Below are positions 34,003-42,899 of a stretch of DNA of 64,000 bases, piece by piece. The position numbers and the translations under genes were made by a program. A model generated the notes under the pieces. The model saw only the letters and a program-made list of their open reading frames with translations. It was not told where the DNA came from and did no database searches. Numbering within the stretch: the stretch's first letter is position 1; every line of letters starts with the position of its first letter. Source of the DNA: Roseateles_E cavernae (GTDB taxonomy: Bacteria; Pseudomonadota; Gammaproteobacteria; Burkholderiales; Burkholderiaceae_C); contig NZ_JBDPLH010000001.1 in NCBI RefSeq assembly GCF_040187885.1, forward strand, positions 1,116,001 through 1,180,000, given 5' to 3'.

Positions 34003-34848
34003 ATGGGCGCCGGCCTGATCAATCGCGCCATCGCGCTGCTGATGGGGCTGCTGGGCCGGCTGTCGGCGCGCCAGCGCCAGCGCTTCGCCGGCATCGTGGC
34101 GCCGCTGATACTGCGCTGCGCCAGGCGCACCGATGCCAGGCTGGCGGCCAATCTGGCGCTCGCGCTGCCCCAGCTCGACGCGGCGCAGCGCCGCACGCTG
34201 GCGCTGCGCTCCTACCGCAATATCTGCCTGGGCGTGCTCGACACCTTCTGGCTCGACAAGCTGCAGCTGGACATCGAGTTCAACGACAGTACCTCGCGCC
34301 GCATCATCGAGGGTGGCGGCGGGGCCAGCATCGTGACCCTGCATATGGGCTGCTACGAGGTGGTGGCGCTGGCGGTACAGCGGCTGACGGGGCGCTCCAG
34401 CACCATGTCCAACATCCCGCCGCATCTGCAGTGCGTGAGCCGGCTCTATCAGGCGGCCGGCATAGCCTGCATCCACAAGAGCAAACCCGGTGGCTTCTTC
34501 GATCTGATACGCGCGGCCAAGCGCGGCGGCTATGTCACGCTGCATGGCGATCACTACGGCAGCGATATGCCGGTCAGCTTCTTCGGCCAGGCCACCCAGG
34601 CGCCGGGCGGCGCGGTGATGCTGGCCGCGCTGGCCAGCAAGCCGCTGCTGCTGGGCTATGCGGTGCTCAGCGAGGCCGGCCGCTACCGCGTGGTCTTCGA
34701 GACCCTGGTCGAGCACCCGCTGCCGCGCCAGCCGGCCGAGCTGGCATGGGCGATGGGGCGGGTCTACCGGCGCTTCGAGCAGGTGATACGCCAGCACCCC
34801 GAGCACTGGTACTGGTCCTACAAGCGCTGGCGCACGCCCGCTACTTGA
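34003..34848 (+). CDS. Lysophospholipid/lauroyl acyltransferase-like protein (LpxL/HtrB family)
   Basis: 281 residues. N-terminal hydrophobic helix (LINRAIALLMGLLGRL), then the family HX4E motif as HMGCYE (about residue 114-119) and the block YVTLHGDHYGSDMPVSFFGQ that matches the D-x4-G-x5-F-x-G substrate region of LpxL-type enzymes. Expected to transfer an acyl chain from ACP to a lipid at the inner membrane face; substrate may differ from lipid A. The gene starts 1 bp after the ACP stop, so the two act together. It overlaps the convergent Nudix gene by 8 bp. Confidence 0.82.
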   Translation: MGAGLINRAIALLMGLLGRLSARQRQRFAGIVAPLILRCARRTDARLAANLALALPQLDAAQRRTLALRSYRNICLGVLDTFWLDKLQLDIEFNDSTSRRIIEGGGGASIVTLHMGCYEVVALAVQRLTGRSSTMSNIPPHLQCVSRLYQAAGIACIHKSKPGGFFDLIRAAKRGGYVTLHGDHYGSDMPVSFFGQATQAPGGAVMLAALASKPLLLGYAVLSEAGRYRVVFETLVEHPLPRQPAELAWAMGRVYRRFEQVIRQHPEHWYWSYKRWRTPAT

Positions 34849-35347
34849 TCTCCGGCCTGAACAGGCTGTCGTCGGCCTGTATCAGGTCCAGCGGCAGGCG
34901 CCGCCCGGCCCGGTGGTCCTGCAGGCATTGCCAGACCAGCGGGCTGCGCAAGCGGCCGGCCGCGCGCGCGGCCGCGATCTCGTCCGGGCTCAGCCACAGC
35001 CAGCGCACGATGCCCTCGTCCAGCGCCAGCCCGGGCACCGGGCCCTCGCCCTCGATGCCGCCGCAGTAGGCGATGCGCAGATAGGTCACATCCTCGGCCG
35101 TGTGGGGACGCTGGAAGCGCGACATATACAGGCCCAGCAAGGCCTCGGGCCGGAAGCGGTGGGCCGTTTCCTCCAGTGCCTCGCGCAGCACGCCCTGCAG
35201 CGGCGTCTCACCCTGCTCCAGATGGCCGGCCGGGTTGTTGAGCTTGAGCCCCTCGGGCGTGTGCTCCTCGACCAGCAGATACAGGCCCTCGCGCTCGATG
35301 ATGGCGGCGACGGTGACCGAGGGTTTGAAGCGCTGCACGACTGGCAT
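34841..35347 (-). CDS. Nudix hydrolase
   Basis: 168 residues. Nudix box GHLEQGETPLQGVLREALEE followed by T matches G-x5-E-x7-REUxEExGU except that the final Gly region reads TAH. The N-terminus (KPSVTVAAIIEREGLYLLVEE) and the box spacing resemble the NudJ subgroup, which hydrolyses thiamin-pyrimidine and other pyrophosphates. C-terminal tail KRLPLDLIQADDSLF-like (RRLPLDLIQADD). Start placed at the ATG 35347. Fits NudJ by length and fold; substrate not shown by sequence. Confidence 0.88.
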   Translation of the reverse strand: MPVVQRFKPSVTVAAIIEREGLYLLVEEHTPEGLKLNNPAGHLEQGETPLQGVLREALEETAHRFRPEALLGLYMSRFQRPHTAEDVTYLRIAYCGGIEGEGPVPGLALDEGIVRWLWLSPDEIAAARAAGRLRSPLVWQCLQDHRAGRRLPLDLIQADDSLFRPEIK

Positions 35348-35494
35348 CGCGCCATTGTGCCGTGTGGCCGCTAGGTAAAACCCTGTCGCAGCGGCAACAC
35401 GGATCGCCAAAAACCCCATGTAAGCTCGGCGCAAGCTAGTCCGTCGGTAACAAGCCCCGTTCGGGGCCGCAGCCGGCAACAGGAGGAACTCCCG

Positions 35495-36625
35495 ATGCTG
35501 ATAGGTGTTCCGCGCGAGAGCGCGGCCGGAGAAACCCGTGTGGCCCTGACCCCGGAGACGGCCAAGAAGCTGAAGGCGCAGGGTCATGTCTTGCGTGTCG
35601 AGACGGGGGCGGGTCTTGCCGCCAGCGTCACCGACGAGGCTTATGCCGCCGCCGGCGCCGAGATCGTCGATCGCGCCGCCGCCTTCGCCGCCGAGCTGCT
35701 GCTGAAGGTGCGCAGCCCCAGCGCCGAGGAGCTCGGCCTGATCAAGCCGGGCACGGTGCTGGTGGGCATGCTCAACCCCTTTGACCGCGCCGGGCTGGAG
35801 GCGCTGGCCGCGGCCGGGCTGACCGGCTTCGCGCTGGAGGCCGCGCCGCGCACGACGCGGGCGCAGAGCATGGATGTGCTGAGCTCGCAGGCCAATATCG
35901 CCGGCTACAAGGCGGTGATGATCGCGGCCGACCGCTACCAGCGCTTCTTCCCGATGCTGATGACGGCGGCCGGCACGGTGAAGGCGGCGCGGGTCGTGGT
36001 GCTGGGCGTCGGCGTCGCGGGCCTGCAGGCGATCGCGACGGCCAAGCGCCTGGGCGCGGTGATCGAGGCCTCGGATGTGCGGCCGGCGGTCAAGGAGCAG
36101 GTCGAGAGCCTGGGCGCCAAGTTCATCGATGTGGCCTACGAGACCGATGAGGAGAAGGAAGCGGCGGTCGGTGTCGGCGGCTATGCGCGGCCGATGCCGC
36201 AGAGCTGGTTGGACCGGCAGAAGGCCGAGGTCGCCAAGCGCGTGGCCCAGGCCGATGTCGTGATCACCACCGCGCTGATCCCCGGCCGCGCCGCGCCGGT
36301 GCTGGTCAGCGAGGCGATGGTCAAGAGCATGAAGCCGGGCTCGGTGATCGTCGATATCGCGGCCGGCAAGGGCCCTGACGGGGTGGGCGGCAACTGCCCG
36401 CTGACCGAGGCGGGCCGCACCGTGCTCAAGCACGGCGTGACCCTGGTCGGCGAGACCAACTTGGCCGCGCTGGTGGCGGCCGATGCCTCGGCCCTGTATG
36501 CGCGCAATGTGCTGGACTTCCTCAAGCTCGTGTTCACGAAGGAGGGGGCGTTCCAGCTGGCTATGGACGACGACATCGTGGCGGCCTGCCTGGTGAGTCG
36601 CGACGGTCAAGTCACACGGAGCTGA
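35495..36625 (+). CDS. pntAA: Proton-translocating NAD(P) transhydrogenase, subunit alpha part 1 (NAD-binding)
   Basis: 376 residues. Soluble NAD(H)-binding dI domain: alanine-dehydrogenase-like N-terminus (IGVPRESAAGETRVALTPET), NAD loop VVVLGVGVAGLQAIATAKRLG, and RQDM-loop region. The complex transfers hydride between NADH and NADP+ driven by the proton gradient, supplying NADPH. Split alpha subunits (pntAA plus pntAB) as here are usual in alpha- and betaproteobacteria, unlike the fused E. coli PntA. AGGAGG (about 35481-35486) precedes the ATG; a GCCCCG-TT-CGGGGC hairpin lies just upstream at 35454-35467. Confidence 0.95.
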   Translation: MLIGVPRESAAGETRVALTPETAKKLKAQGHVLRVETGAGLAASVTDEAYAAAGAEIVDRAAAFAAELLLKVRSPSAEELGLIKPGTVLVGMLNPFDRAGLEALAAAGLTGFALEAAPRTTRAQSMDVLSSQANIAGYKAVMIAADRYQRFFPMLMTAAGTVKAARVVVLGVGVAGLQAIATAKRLGAVIEASDVRPAVKEQVESLGAKFIDVAYETDEEKEAAVGVGGYARPMPQSWLDRQKAEVAKRVAQADVVITTALIPGRAAPVLVSEAMVKSMKPGSVIVDIAAGKGPDGVGGNCPLTEAGRTVLKHGVTLVGETNLAALVAADASALYARNVLDFLKLVFTKEGAFQLAMDDDIVAACLVSRDGQVTRS

Positions 36626-36630
36626 ATCCC

Positions 36631-36948
36631 ATGGATATCGTCAACCCCACCATCACCAATCTGATCATCTTCGTGCTGGCCATCTATGTCGGCTACCACG
36701 TGGTCTGGACCGTCACCCCGGCCCTGCACACGCCGCTGATGGCCGTCACCAACGCGATCTCGGCCATCGTCATCGTCGGCGCCATGTTGGCCGCCGCGCT
36801 GACCGAGACCAACGCCGGCAAGGTCATGGGCACGCTGGCCGTCGCGCTGGCCGCAGTCAACGTGTTCGGCGGCTTTCTGGTGACGCGCCGGATGCTGGAG
36901 ATGTTTAAAAAGAAGGACAAACCCGCGGCCAAGAAGGAGGGCAAGTGA
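36631..36948 (+). CDS. pntAB: Proton-translocating NAD(P) transhydrogenase, subunit alpha part 2 (membrane)
   Basis: 105 residues. Three predicted helices: NLIIFVLAIYVGYHVVW, AISAIVIVGAMLAAAL, and GTLAVALAAVNVFGGFLVTRRM; the tail is a Lys-rich cytoplasmic end (KKKDKPAAKKEGK). This is the small membrane part of domain dII. The stop TGA overlaps the start of pntB. It is 5 bp after pntAA. Confidence 0.95.
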   Translation: MDIVNPTITNLIIFVLAIYVGYHVVWTVTPALHTPLMAVTNAISAIVIVGAMLAAALTETNAGKVMGTLAVALAAVNVFGGFLVTRRMLEMFKKKDKPAAKKEGK

Positions 36949-38372
36949 TGAGCCTCGATGTCGTCACCCTGCTCTATCTGGTCGCCAGCGTCTGCTTCAT
37001 CCAGGCGCTGAAGGGCCTGTCGCACCCGACCACCTCGATCCGCGGCAATCTCTTCGGCATGGTGGGCATGACCATCGCCGTGCTGACCACGGCGGCGCTG
37101 ATCGTCAAGCTGGCCGATGGCCGCGCCCTGGGCATGAGCTATGTGCTGGCCGGCCTGGTGATCGGCGGCGGCATCGGTGCCTATATGGCCAACAAGGTCG
37201 AGATGACCAAGATGCCCGAGCTGGTGGCTTTCATGCACAGCATGATCGGCCTGGCGGCGGTCTTCATCGCGGCCACCGCCGTGGTCGAGCCCTGGGCCTT
37301 CGGCATCACGGCCAAGGGAGGCGCGATCCCCGGCGGCAACCGCATCGAGCTGGCCTTGGGTGCCTTCATCGGCGCCATCACCTTCAGCGGCTCGGTGATC
37401 GCCTTCGGCAAGCTGTCGGGCAAGTACAAGTTCAGACTGTTCCAGGGCGCGCCGGTCAGCTTTGCCGGCCAGCACAAGCTCAATCTGGCCCTGGGCCTGG
37501 CGGCGGCTTTCTTCTGCTTCGGCTACTGGCACTCCGAGAGCTGGATGGACTTCGGCATCATCATCGCGCTGGGCCTGGTGCTGGGCGTGCTCTTGATCAT
37601 CCCGATCGGCGGCGCCGACATGCCGGTGGTGGTGTCGATGCTGAACAGCTATTCGGGCTGGGCGGCCGCTGGCATCGGCTTCTCGCTGAACAACAGCATG
37701 CTGATCATTGCCGGCTCGCTGGTGGGTTCCTCGGGTGCGATCCTGAGCTACATCATGTGCAAGGCGATGAACCGCTCCTTCTTCAACGTGATTCTGGGCG
37801 GCTTCGGTGGCGACGCCACCACGGCGGCGGCCGGCGGCGGCGCGCAGCGCAGCGTCAAGAGCGGCAGCGCCGACGATGCTGCCTTCATCATGGGCAATGC
37901 CGAGAGCGTCATCATCGTGCCGGGCTATGGCCTGGCCGTGGCGCGCGCCCAGCACGCGGTCAAGGAACTGGCCGCCAAGCTCACCGAAAAGGGCGTGACG
38001 GTCAAGTACGCGATCCATCCGGTGGCCGGCCGCATGCCGGGCCATATGAACGTCTTGCTGGCCGAGGCCGAGGTGCCCTACGACCAGGTGTTCGAGATGG
38101 AGGACATCAATGCCGAGTTCGGCCAGGCCGATGTGGCCATCATCCTGGGCGCCAACGATGTCGTGAACCCCGCCGCCCACACCAAGGGCAGCGCGATCTA
38201 CGGCATGCCCATCCTCGAGGCCTACAAGGCCAAGACCATCATCGTCAACAAGCGCTCGATGGCGGCCGGCTATGCGGGCCTGGACAACGAGCTCTTCTAC
38301 ATGGACAAGACCATGATGGTGTTCGGCGACGCGAAAAAGGTCGTCGAGGACATGCTCAAGGCGGTCGAGTAA
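36948..38372 (+). CDS. pntB: Proton-translocating NAD(P) transhydrogenase, subunit beta
   Basis: 474 residues. Membrane part with about nine helices (1-260), including GGAIPGGNRIELALGAFIGA and the conserved GGADMPVVVSMLNSYSGWAA, then the soluble NADP-binding domain dIII starting near 290 (ESVIIVPGYGLAVARAQHAV, VAGRMPGHMNVLLAEAEVPY, ANDVVNP, KRSMAAGYAGLDNELFY). AAGGAGG precedes the ATG, which shares bases with the pntAB stop (TGATG); a GTG one codon earlier is less likely. Complete and canonical. Confidence 0.97.
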   Translation: MSLDVVTLLYLVASVCFIQALKGLSHPTTSIRGNLFGMVGMTIAVLTTAALIVKLADGRALGMSYVLAGLVIGGGIGAYMANKVEMTKMPELVAFMHSMIGLAAVFIAATAVVEPWAFGITAKGGAIPGGNRIELALGAFIGAITFSGSVIAFGKLSGKYKFRLFQGAPVSFAGQHKLNLALGLAAAFFCFGYWHSESWMDFGIIIALGLVLGVLLIIPIGGADMPVVVSMLNSYSGWAAAGIGFSLNNSMLIIAGSLVGSSGAILSYIMCKAMNRSFFNVILGGFGGDATTAAAGGGAQRSVKSGSADDAAFIMGNAESVIIVPGYGLAVARAQHAVKELAAKLTEKGVTVKYAIHPVAGRMPGHMNVLLAEAEVPYDQVFEMEDINAEFGQADVAIILGANDVVNPAAHTKGSAIYGMPILEAYKAKTIIVNKRSMAAGYAGLDNELFYMDKTMMVFGDAKKVVEDMLKAVE

Positions 38373-38400
38373 ACAAGCAGCGGGCGCAAGCCCCATAACA

Positions 38401-38426
38401 GTGCCCGACGACACCAGATCGGGCAC
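38401..38426. terminator. Hairpin after pntB
   Basis: GTGCCCGA (38401-38408) and TCGGGCAC (38419-38426) form an 8-bp perfect stem with a 10-base loop, 28 bases after the pntB stop. No T-run follows, so it may be a weak or Rho-assisted terminator. Confidence 0.45.
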
Positions 38427-38506
38427 CCCGCGCACCGCTATCGAATCCCCTGATGCTGGCGCCAGCCGGCATCGGAGAGAATCGCGGGCGCGACATGGAG
38501 ACATTG

Positions 38507-40180
38507 ATGGAGAAGATTTGGCTCAAGAACTACCCGGCCGGCGTGCCGGCGGACATCAATGCGGACCTGTATCCGTCCTTGGTGGACCTGATGGAGGGGG
38601 CGTTCAAGAAGTACCCGCAACAGCCGGCCTACAAGATGCTGGGCCGCGCCATCAGCTTTGGCGAGATCGATGAAGCCTCGCGCGCGCTGGCTGCCTACTT
38701 CCAGAGCCTGGGCCTGGAGAAGGGCGATCGCGTCGCGCTGATGATGCCCAATGTGATGCAGTACCCGGTGGCCGTGGCCGCCGTGCTGCGCGCCGGCCTG
38801 GTGGTGGTCAACGTCAACCCGCTGTACACGCCGCGCGAGCTCGAGCATCAGCTGAAGGACTCCGGCGCCAAGGCCATCGTGATCCTGGAGAACTTTGCCG
38901 CCACCCTGCAGCAATGCCTCAATGCCGTGCCGACCAAGCACATCCTGCTGGCCTCGATGGGCGAGATGCTGGGCTTCCCCAAGGGGCTGATCGTCAACTA
39001 CGTCGTGCGCAAGGTGAAGAAGCTGGTGCCGCCCTATGAGCTGCCCGGCGCGGTGCGCTTCAACGACGCGGTGGCCAAGGGGCGCGGCCTGAGCTACAAG
39101 GCGCCCAAGGTGGCCGGTGGCGATATCGCGGTGCTGCAGTACACCGGCGGCACGACCGGCGTGTCCAAGGGCGCGGTGCTGCTGCATCGCAATCTGGTGG
39201 CCAATACCTTGCAGGCCGAGGCCTGGTATCTGCCGGCACTGGGGAAGATCCCGCAGGGCGAGCAGCTGGTGAGCGTCTGCGCGCTGCCGCTGTATCACAT
39301 CTTCGGCTTCACGACGAACATGATGCTGTCCATGCATGTGGGCGGCTGCAACATCCTGATCCCGAATCCGCGCGATCTGCCGGCTGTGTTCAAGGAGCTG
39401 TCCAAGCACCGCTTCCACAGCCTGCCGGCGGTCAACACCCTGTTCCTGGCGATGGCCAACCATGCCGAGTTCAACACGGTGGACTGGAGCGGCCTGGTGA
39501 TCTCGGTCGGCGGCGGCATGGCCGTGCAGCAGGCCACGGCCAAGCTGTGGCTGGAGAAGACCGGCTGCCCCATCGTCGAGGGCTATGGCCTGTCCGAGAC
39601 CTCGCCGGTGGCCAGCTGCAACCCGACCGACAGCACCACCTACACCGGCTCGATCGGCCTGCCCCTGCCCAGCACCGAGCTGTGCCTGCTCGACGACGAG
39701 GGCAAGGAGGTCGCACCGGGCGCCAGCGGCGAGATCGCGATCCGCGGCCCGCAGGTGATGGCTGGCTACTGGCAGCGCCCGGACGAGACCGCCAAGGTGA
39801 TGACGCCCGATGGCTTCTTCCGCACCGGCGATATCGGCACGGTGGACGAGCGCGGCTTCTTCCGCATCGTCGATCGCAAGAAGGACATGATTCTGGTCAG
39901 CGGCTTCAATGTCTATCCGAACGAGATCGAGGACGTGATCACGCAGATGGACGGGGTGCTGGAGGCGGCGGCGGTCGGCGTGCCCGATGCGAAAGCCGGC
40001 GAGGCGGTCAAGGTGGTCATCGTCAAGAAGAACCCGGCGCTCAGCGAGGCCGATGTGCGCGCCTATTGCGAGGCCAATCTGACCGGCTACAAGCGGCCCA
40101 AGGTGGTGGAGTTCCGCACCGAGCTGCCCAAGACGCCGGTCGGCAAGATACTCCGGCGTGAATTACGCGACAAGAAGTGA
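38507..40180 (+). CDS. fadD: Long-chain fatty acid-CoA ligase FadD
   Basis: 557 residues, close to the 561 of E. coli FadD. Activates long-chain fatty acids to acyl-CoA for beta-oxidation or lipid synthesis. AMP-binding motif YTGGTTGVSKGAVLLHRN, EGYGLSETSP, and the C-terminal GFFRTGDIGTVDERGFFRIV, DRKKDMILVSGFNVYPNEIE, and Lys of TPVGKILRREL. The start at 38507 (MEKIWLKNYPAGVP) aligns with the known FadD N-terminus and has GGAG six bases upstream; the ATG at 38495 lacks a site. Monocistronic by spacing. Confidence 0.95.
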   Translation: MEKIWLKNYPAGVPADINADLYPSLVDLMEGAFKKYPQQPAYKMLGRAISFGEIDEASRALAAYFQSLGLEKGDRVALMMPNVMQYPVAVAAVLRAGLVVVNVNPLYTPRELEHQLKDSGAKAIVILENFAATLQQCLNAVPTKHILLASMGEMLGFPKGLIVNYVVRKVKKLVPPYELPGAVRFNDAVAKGRGLSYKAPKVAGGDIAVLQYTGGTTGVSKGAVLLHRNLVANTLQAEAWYLPALGKIPQGEQLVSVCALPLYHIFGFTTNMMLSMHVGGCNILIPNPRDLPAVFKELSKHRFHSLPAVNTLFLAMANHAEFNTVDWSGLVISVGGGMAVQQATAKLWLEKTGCPIVEGYGLSETSPVASCNPTDSTTYTGSIGLPLPSTELCLLDDEGKEVAPGASGEIAIRGPQVMAGYWQRPDETAKVMTPDGFFRTGDIGTVDERGFFRIVDRKKDMILVSGFNVYPNEIEDVITQMDGVLEAAAVGVPDAKAGEAVKVVIVKKNPALSEADVRAYCEANLTGYKRPKVVEFRTELPKTPVGKILRRELRDKK

Positions 40181-40250
40181 GTCCGCGCGCAGGCCGCCCC
40201 TGGCCCGGGCGGCCGTCGCCGCGCTAAGGTCGCGGCGGAGGTAGACACCG

Positions 40251-40799
<549 letters not shown>

Positions 40800-40855
40800 C
40801 GGAGGCCCGATGAAGGCGTGACTGCTGGCACACTGGCGGCCCAGGAGTTGTTGCC

Positions 40856-41584
40856 ATGCCCCCGCGTTTCTTTGTCGATCAAGCGCTCGCCACCCCCGGT
40901 GAGCTGAATCTTCCCCCGGCCTGCGCCCGCCACGTGCAGGTGCTGCGCCTGCAGCCCGGTGCGCTCATCACGCTGTTCGATGGCAGTGGTGACGAATGGC
41001 AGGCCGAGGTGCTGGCGATGGGCCGCAGCGAGGTGCGGGTGCAGCTGCTGAGCCGCCAGCCGGCGCAGCGCGAGCTCGCGCAAGACGTGACCCTGGCCGT
41101 CGTGATGCCGGCCAATGACCGCATGGACGGCCTGGTCGAGAAGGCCACCGAGCTGGGCGTGGCAGGCATACAGCCGCTGATGAGCGAGCGCTCGGTGCTG
41201 CGCCTGAATGCCGAGCGGGCCGAGAAAAAGGTCGCGCACTGGAGCGGCGTGGCGATTGCCGCCTGCGAGCAGAGCGGCCGCAGCCGGCCGCCGCGCATCG
41301 CGCCGGTGCGCACGCTGGCGGCCTGGCTGCAAGACCTGAGCCCGGCCGATCCGCTGCAGGAACGCCGCTGGCTGCTGAGCCCCGGCTCGGCGCAGCCGCT
41401 GGCCGCGCAGGCCGCCGCCCCGCGTACCCTGGTGCTGAGCGGGCCGGAAGGCGGCCTCAGCGCGGCCGAGGAGGACGCGGCGCGCGCGCGCGGTTTCGTC
41501 GCGATGAATCTGGGCCCGCGCATCCTGCGGGCCGACACCGCGCCGCTGGCGGTGCTGGCCTGGCTGGCGCTTCAGTCGGCCTGA
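40856..41584 (+). CDS. rsmE: 16S rRNA (uracil(1498)-N(3))-methyltransferase RsmE
   Basis: 242 residues. Methylates U1498 of 16S rRNA. N-terminal PUA-like domain (MPPRFFVDQALATPGELNLP, HVQVLRLQPGALITLFDGSG) and a SPOUT-fold C-terminal domain with the knotted SAM site: LVLSGPEGGLSAAEEDAA and LGPRILRADTAPLAVLAWLA. The KATELGV and CEQSGRSRPP motifs are typical. CAGGAG lies about 12 bases upstream of the ATG. Overlaps the convergent methyltransferase gene by 13 bp. Confidence 0.96.
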   Translation: MPPRFFVDQALATPGELNLPPACARHVQVLRLQPGALITLFDGSGDEWQAEVLAMGRSEVRVQLLSRQPAQRELAQDVTLAVVMPANDRMDGLVEKATELGVAGIQPLMSERSVLRLNAERAEKKVAHWSGVAIAACEQSGRSRPPRIAPVRTLAAWLQDLSPADPLQERRWLLSPGSAQPLAAQAAAPRTLVLSGPEGGLSAAEEDAARARGFVAMNLGPRILRADTAPLAVLAWLALQSA

Positions 41585-42855
41585 GCGCCGGCGTCTGTCG
41601 GTTTGCCCTTGCGCGCCGAGCCGGCCACCAGCTCGAACTTGAACATCCGGCATTCGATCGGGCCGTTCCACATCGGGATCTTGCGCGACTCCTTCAGCCG
41701 CATCTTGCTGGGCAGCTTCATATCGGGGCACAGCAGCCAGGCGGTCCAGCCGGCCGGGTTCTGCGTGTAGGCGCGCTTCCAGTGCGCGGCCAGGCGCGGG
41801 AAGAAGTCGTCACCCGCGTCGCGGGCCTCGGAGCCGCCGGCATCGCGGCTCATCTGGAAATTGCCGGCCTTGCCGCGCACCTCGATGCGTTCGCCATAGG
41901 GCGGGTTCAGCATCACGGTGCCGGGCATGCCCTCGGGCAACTCGGGCGCGGGACGCTCCAACGCGTCACCGCCGTTGAACTGGATGTACTGGGCAACGCC
42001 GGCGCGCTCGGCATTGCGGCGTGCGAAGTCGACCATGCGGAAGGCCACATCGCTGCAGAAGATCGGCACGGCCGGCGCGTGCTCGCGGTCCTTGGCGGCC
42101 TGCTTGATGGCCTGGAAGCGGCCGCGCAGCGGCACAAAGGGCAGCTGGCGCTCGAAGGCGAAGCGGCGCTGCATGCCGGCGGCCATGCTGCAGGCGATCT
42201 GCGCGGCCTCGACGGCGATGGTGCCCGAGCCGCAGCAGGGGTCCAGCAGCGCGCCACCGGTCTCGGGCGTGCCCTTCCAGCCGGCGGCTGCCAGCATCGC
42301 GGCGGCCAGGGTTTCCTTCAGCGGCGCATCGCCCTTGTCCTCGCGCCAGCCGCGCTTGAACAGCGGCTCCCCCGAGCTGTCCACATAGATCGTCGCGAAC
42401 TCCGGGCCGACGTGCATGATGATGGGCAGGTCGGGGTGGCGGGTGTCGACGCTGGGGCGCTCGCCGGTGGCCTCGCGCATCACATCGCAGATCGCGTCCT
42501 TGATGCGCAGGGTGGTGAAGTTCAGGCTTTGCAGCGGCGAGCGCTGCGCAACGATGTCGACCCGTATCGTGTGGGCCGGCGTGATCCACTGGGTCCAGTC
42601 GATCTTGCGCGCCAGCGTGTAGAGATCGTCCTCATGGCGGTAGGGGCCGTCGATCAGCTCGATCAGCACGCGCTGCGCCAGCCGGCTCTCCAGATTGAGC
42701 TTCATCACCCCCTCGGCATTGCTCTTGACCGCGACGCCGCCGCGCAAGGCCTCGGTATGGGTCTTGGGCAGGATGGCGCGCACCTCCTGTTCCAGCCAGG
42801 ACTCGACGCCGCTGGCGCAGGACAGGAAGAGATGCAGGGTTTCGTTCTGGGACAT
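41572..42855 (-). CDS. THUMP-domain class I rRNA methyltransferase (RlmL/RlmKL N-terminal-like)
   Basis: 427 residues. THUMP domain (about 50-165) followed by a Rossmann methyltransferase domain with SAM motif LLDPCCGSGTIAVEAAQIA and catalytic NPPYGERIEVRG (motif IV). Corresponds to the RlmL half of E. coli RlmKL, which makes m2G2445 of 23S rRNA; the RlmK half is absent. Other proteins of the same family act on tRNA, so the target is likely 23S rRNA but not certain. Lys/Ala-rich tail. It overlaps rsmE at its 3' end by 13 bp. Confidence 0.88.
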   Translation of the reverse strand: MSQNETLHLFLSCASGVESWLEQEVRAILPKTHTEALRGGVAVKSNAEGVMKLNLESRLAQRVLIELIDGPYRHEDDLYTLARKIDWTQWITPAHTIRVDIVAQRSPLQSLNFTTLRIKDAICDVMREATGERPSVDTRHPDLPIIMHVGPEFATIYVDSSGEPLFKRGWREDKGDAPLKETLAAAMLAAAGWKGTPETGGALLDPCCGSGTIAVEAAQIACSMAAGMQRRFAFERQLPFVPLRGRFQAIKQAAKDREHAPAVPIFCSDVAFRMVDFARRNAERAGVAQYIQFNGGDALERPAPELPEGMPGTVMLNPPYGERIEVRGKAGNFQMSRDAGGSEARDAGDDFFPRLAAHWKRAYTQNPAGWTAWLLCPDMKLPSKMRLKESRKIPMWNGPIECRMFKFELVAGSARKGKPTDAGAQAD

Positions 42856-42899
42856 GGCTCAAGATGCGAGGAAGCAGGGCCGTATTGTCCGCTTTCTGT

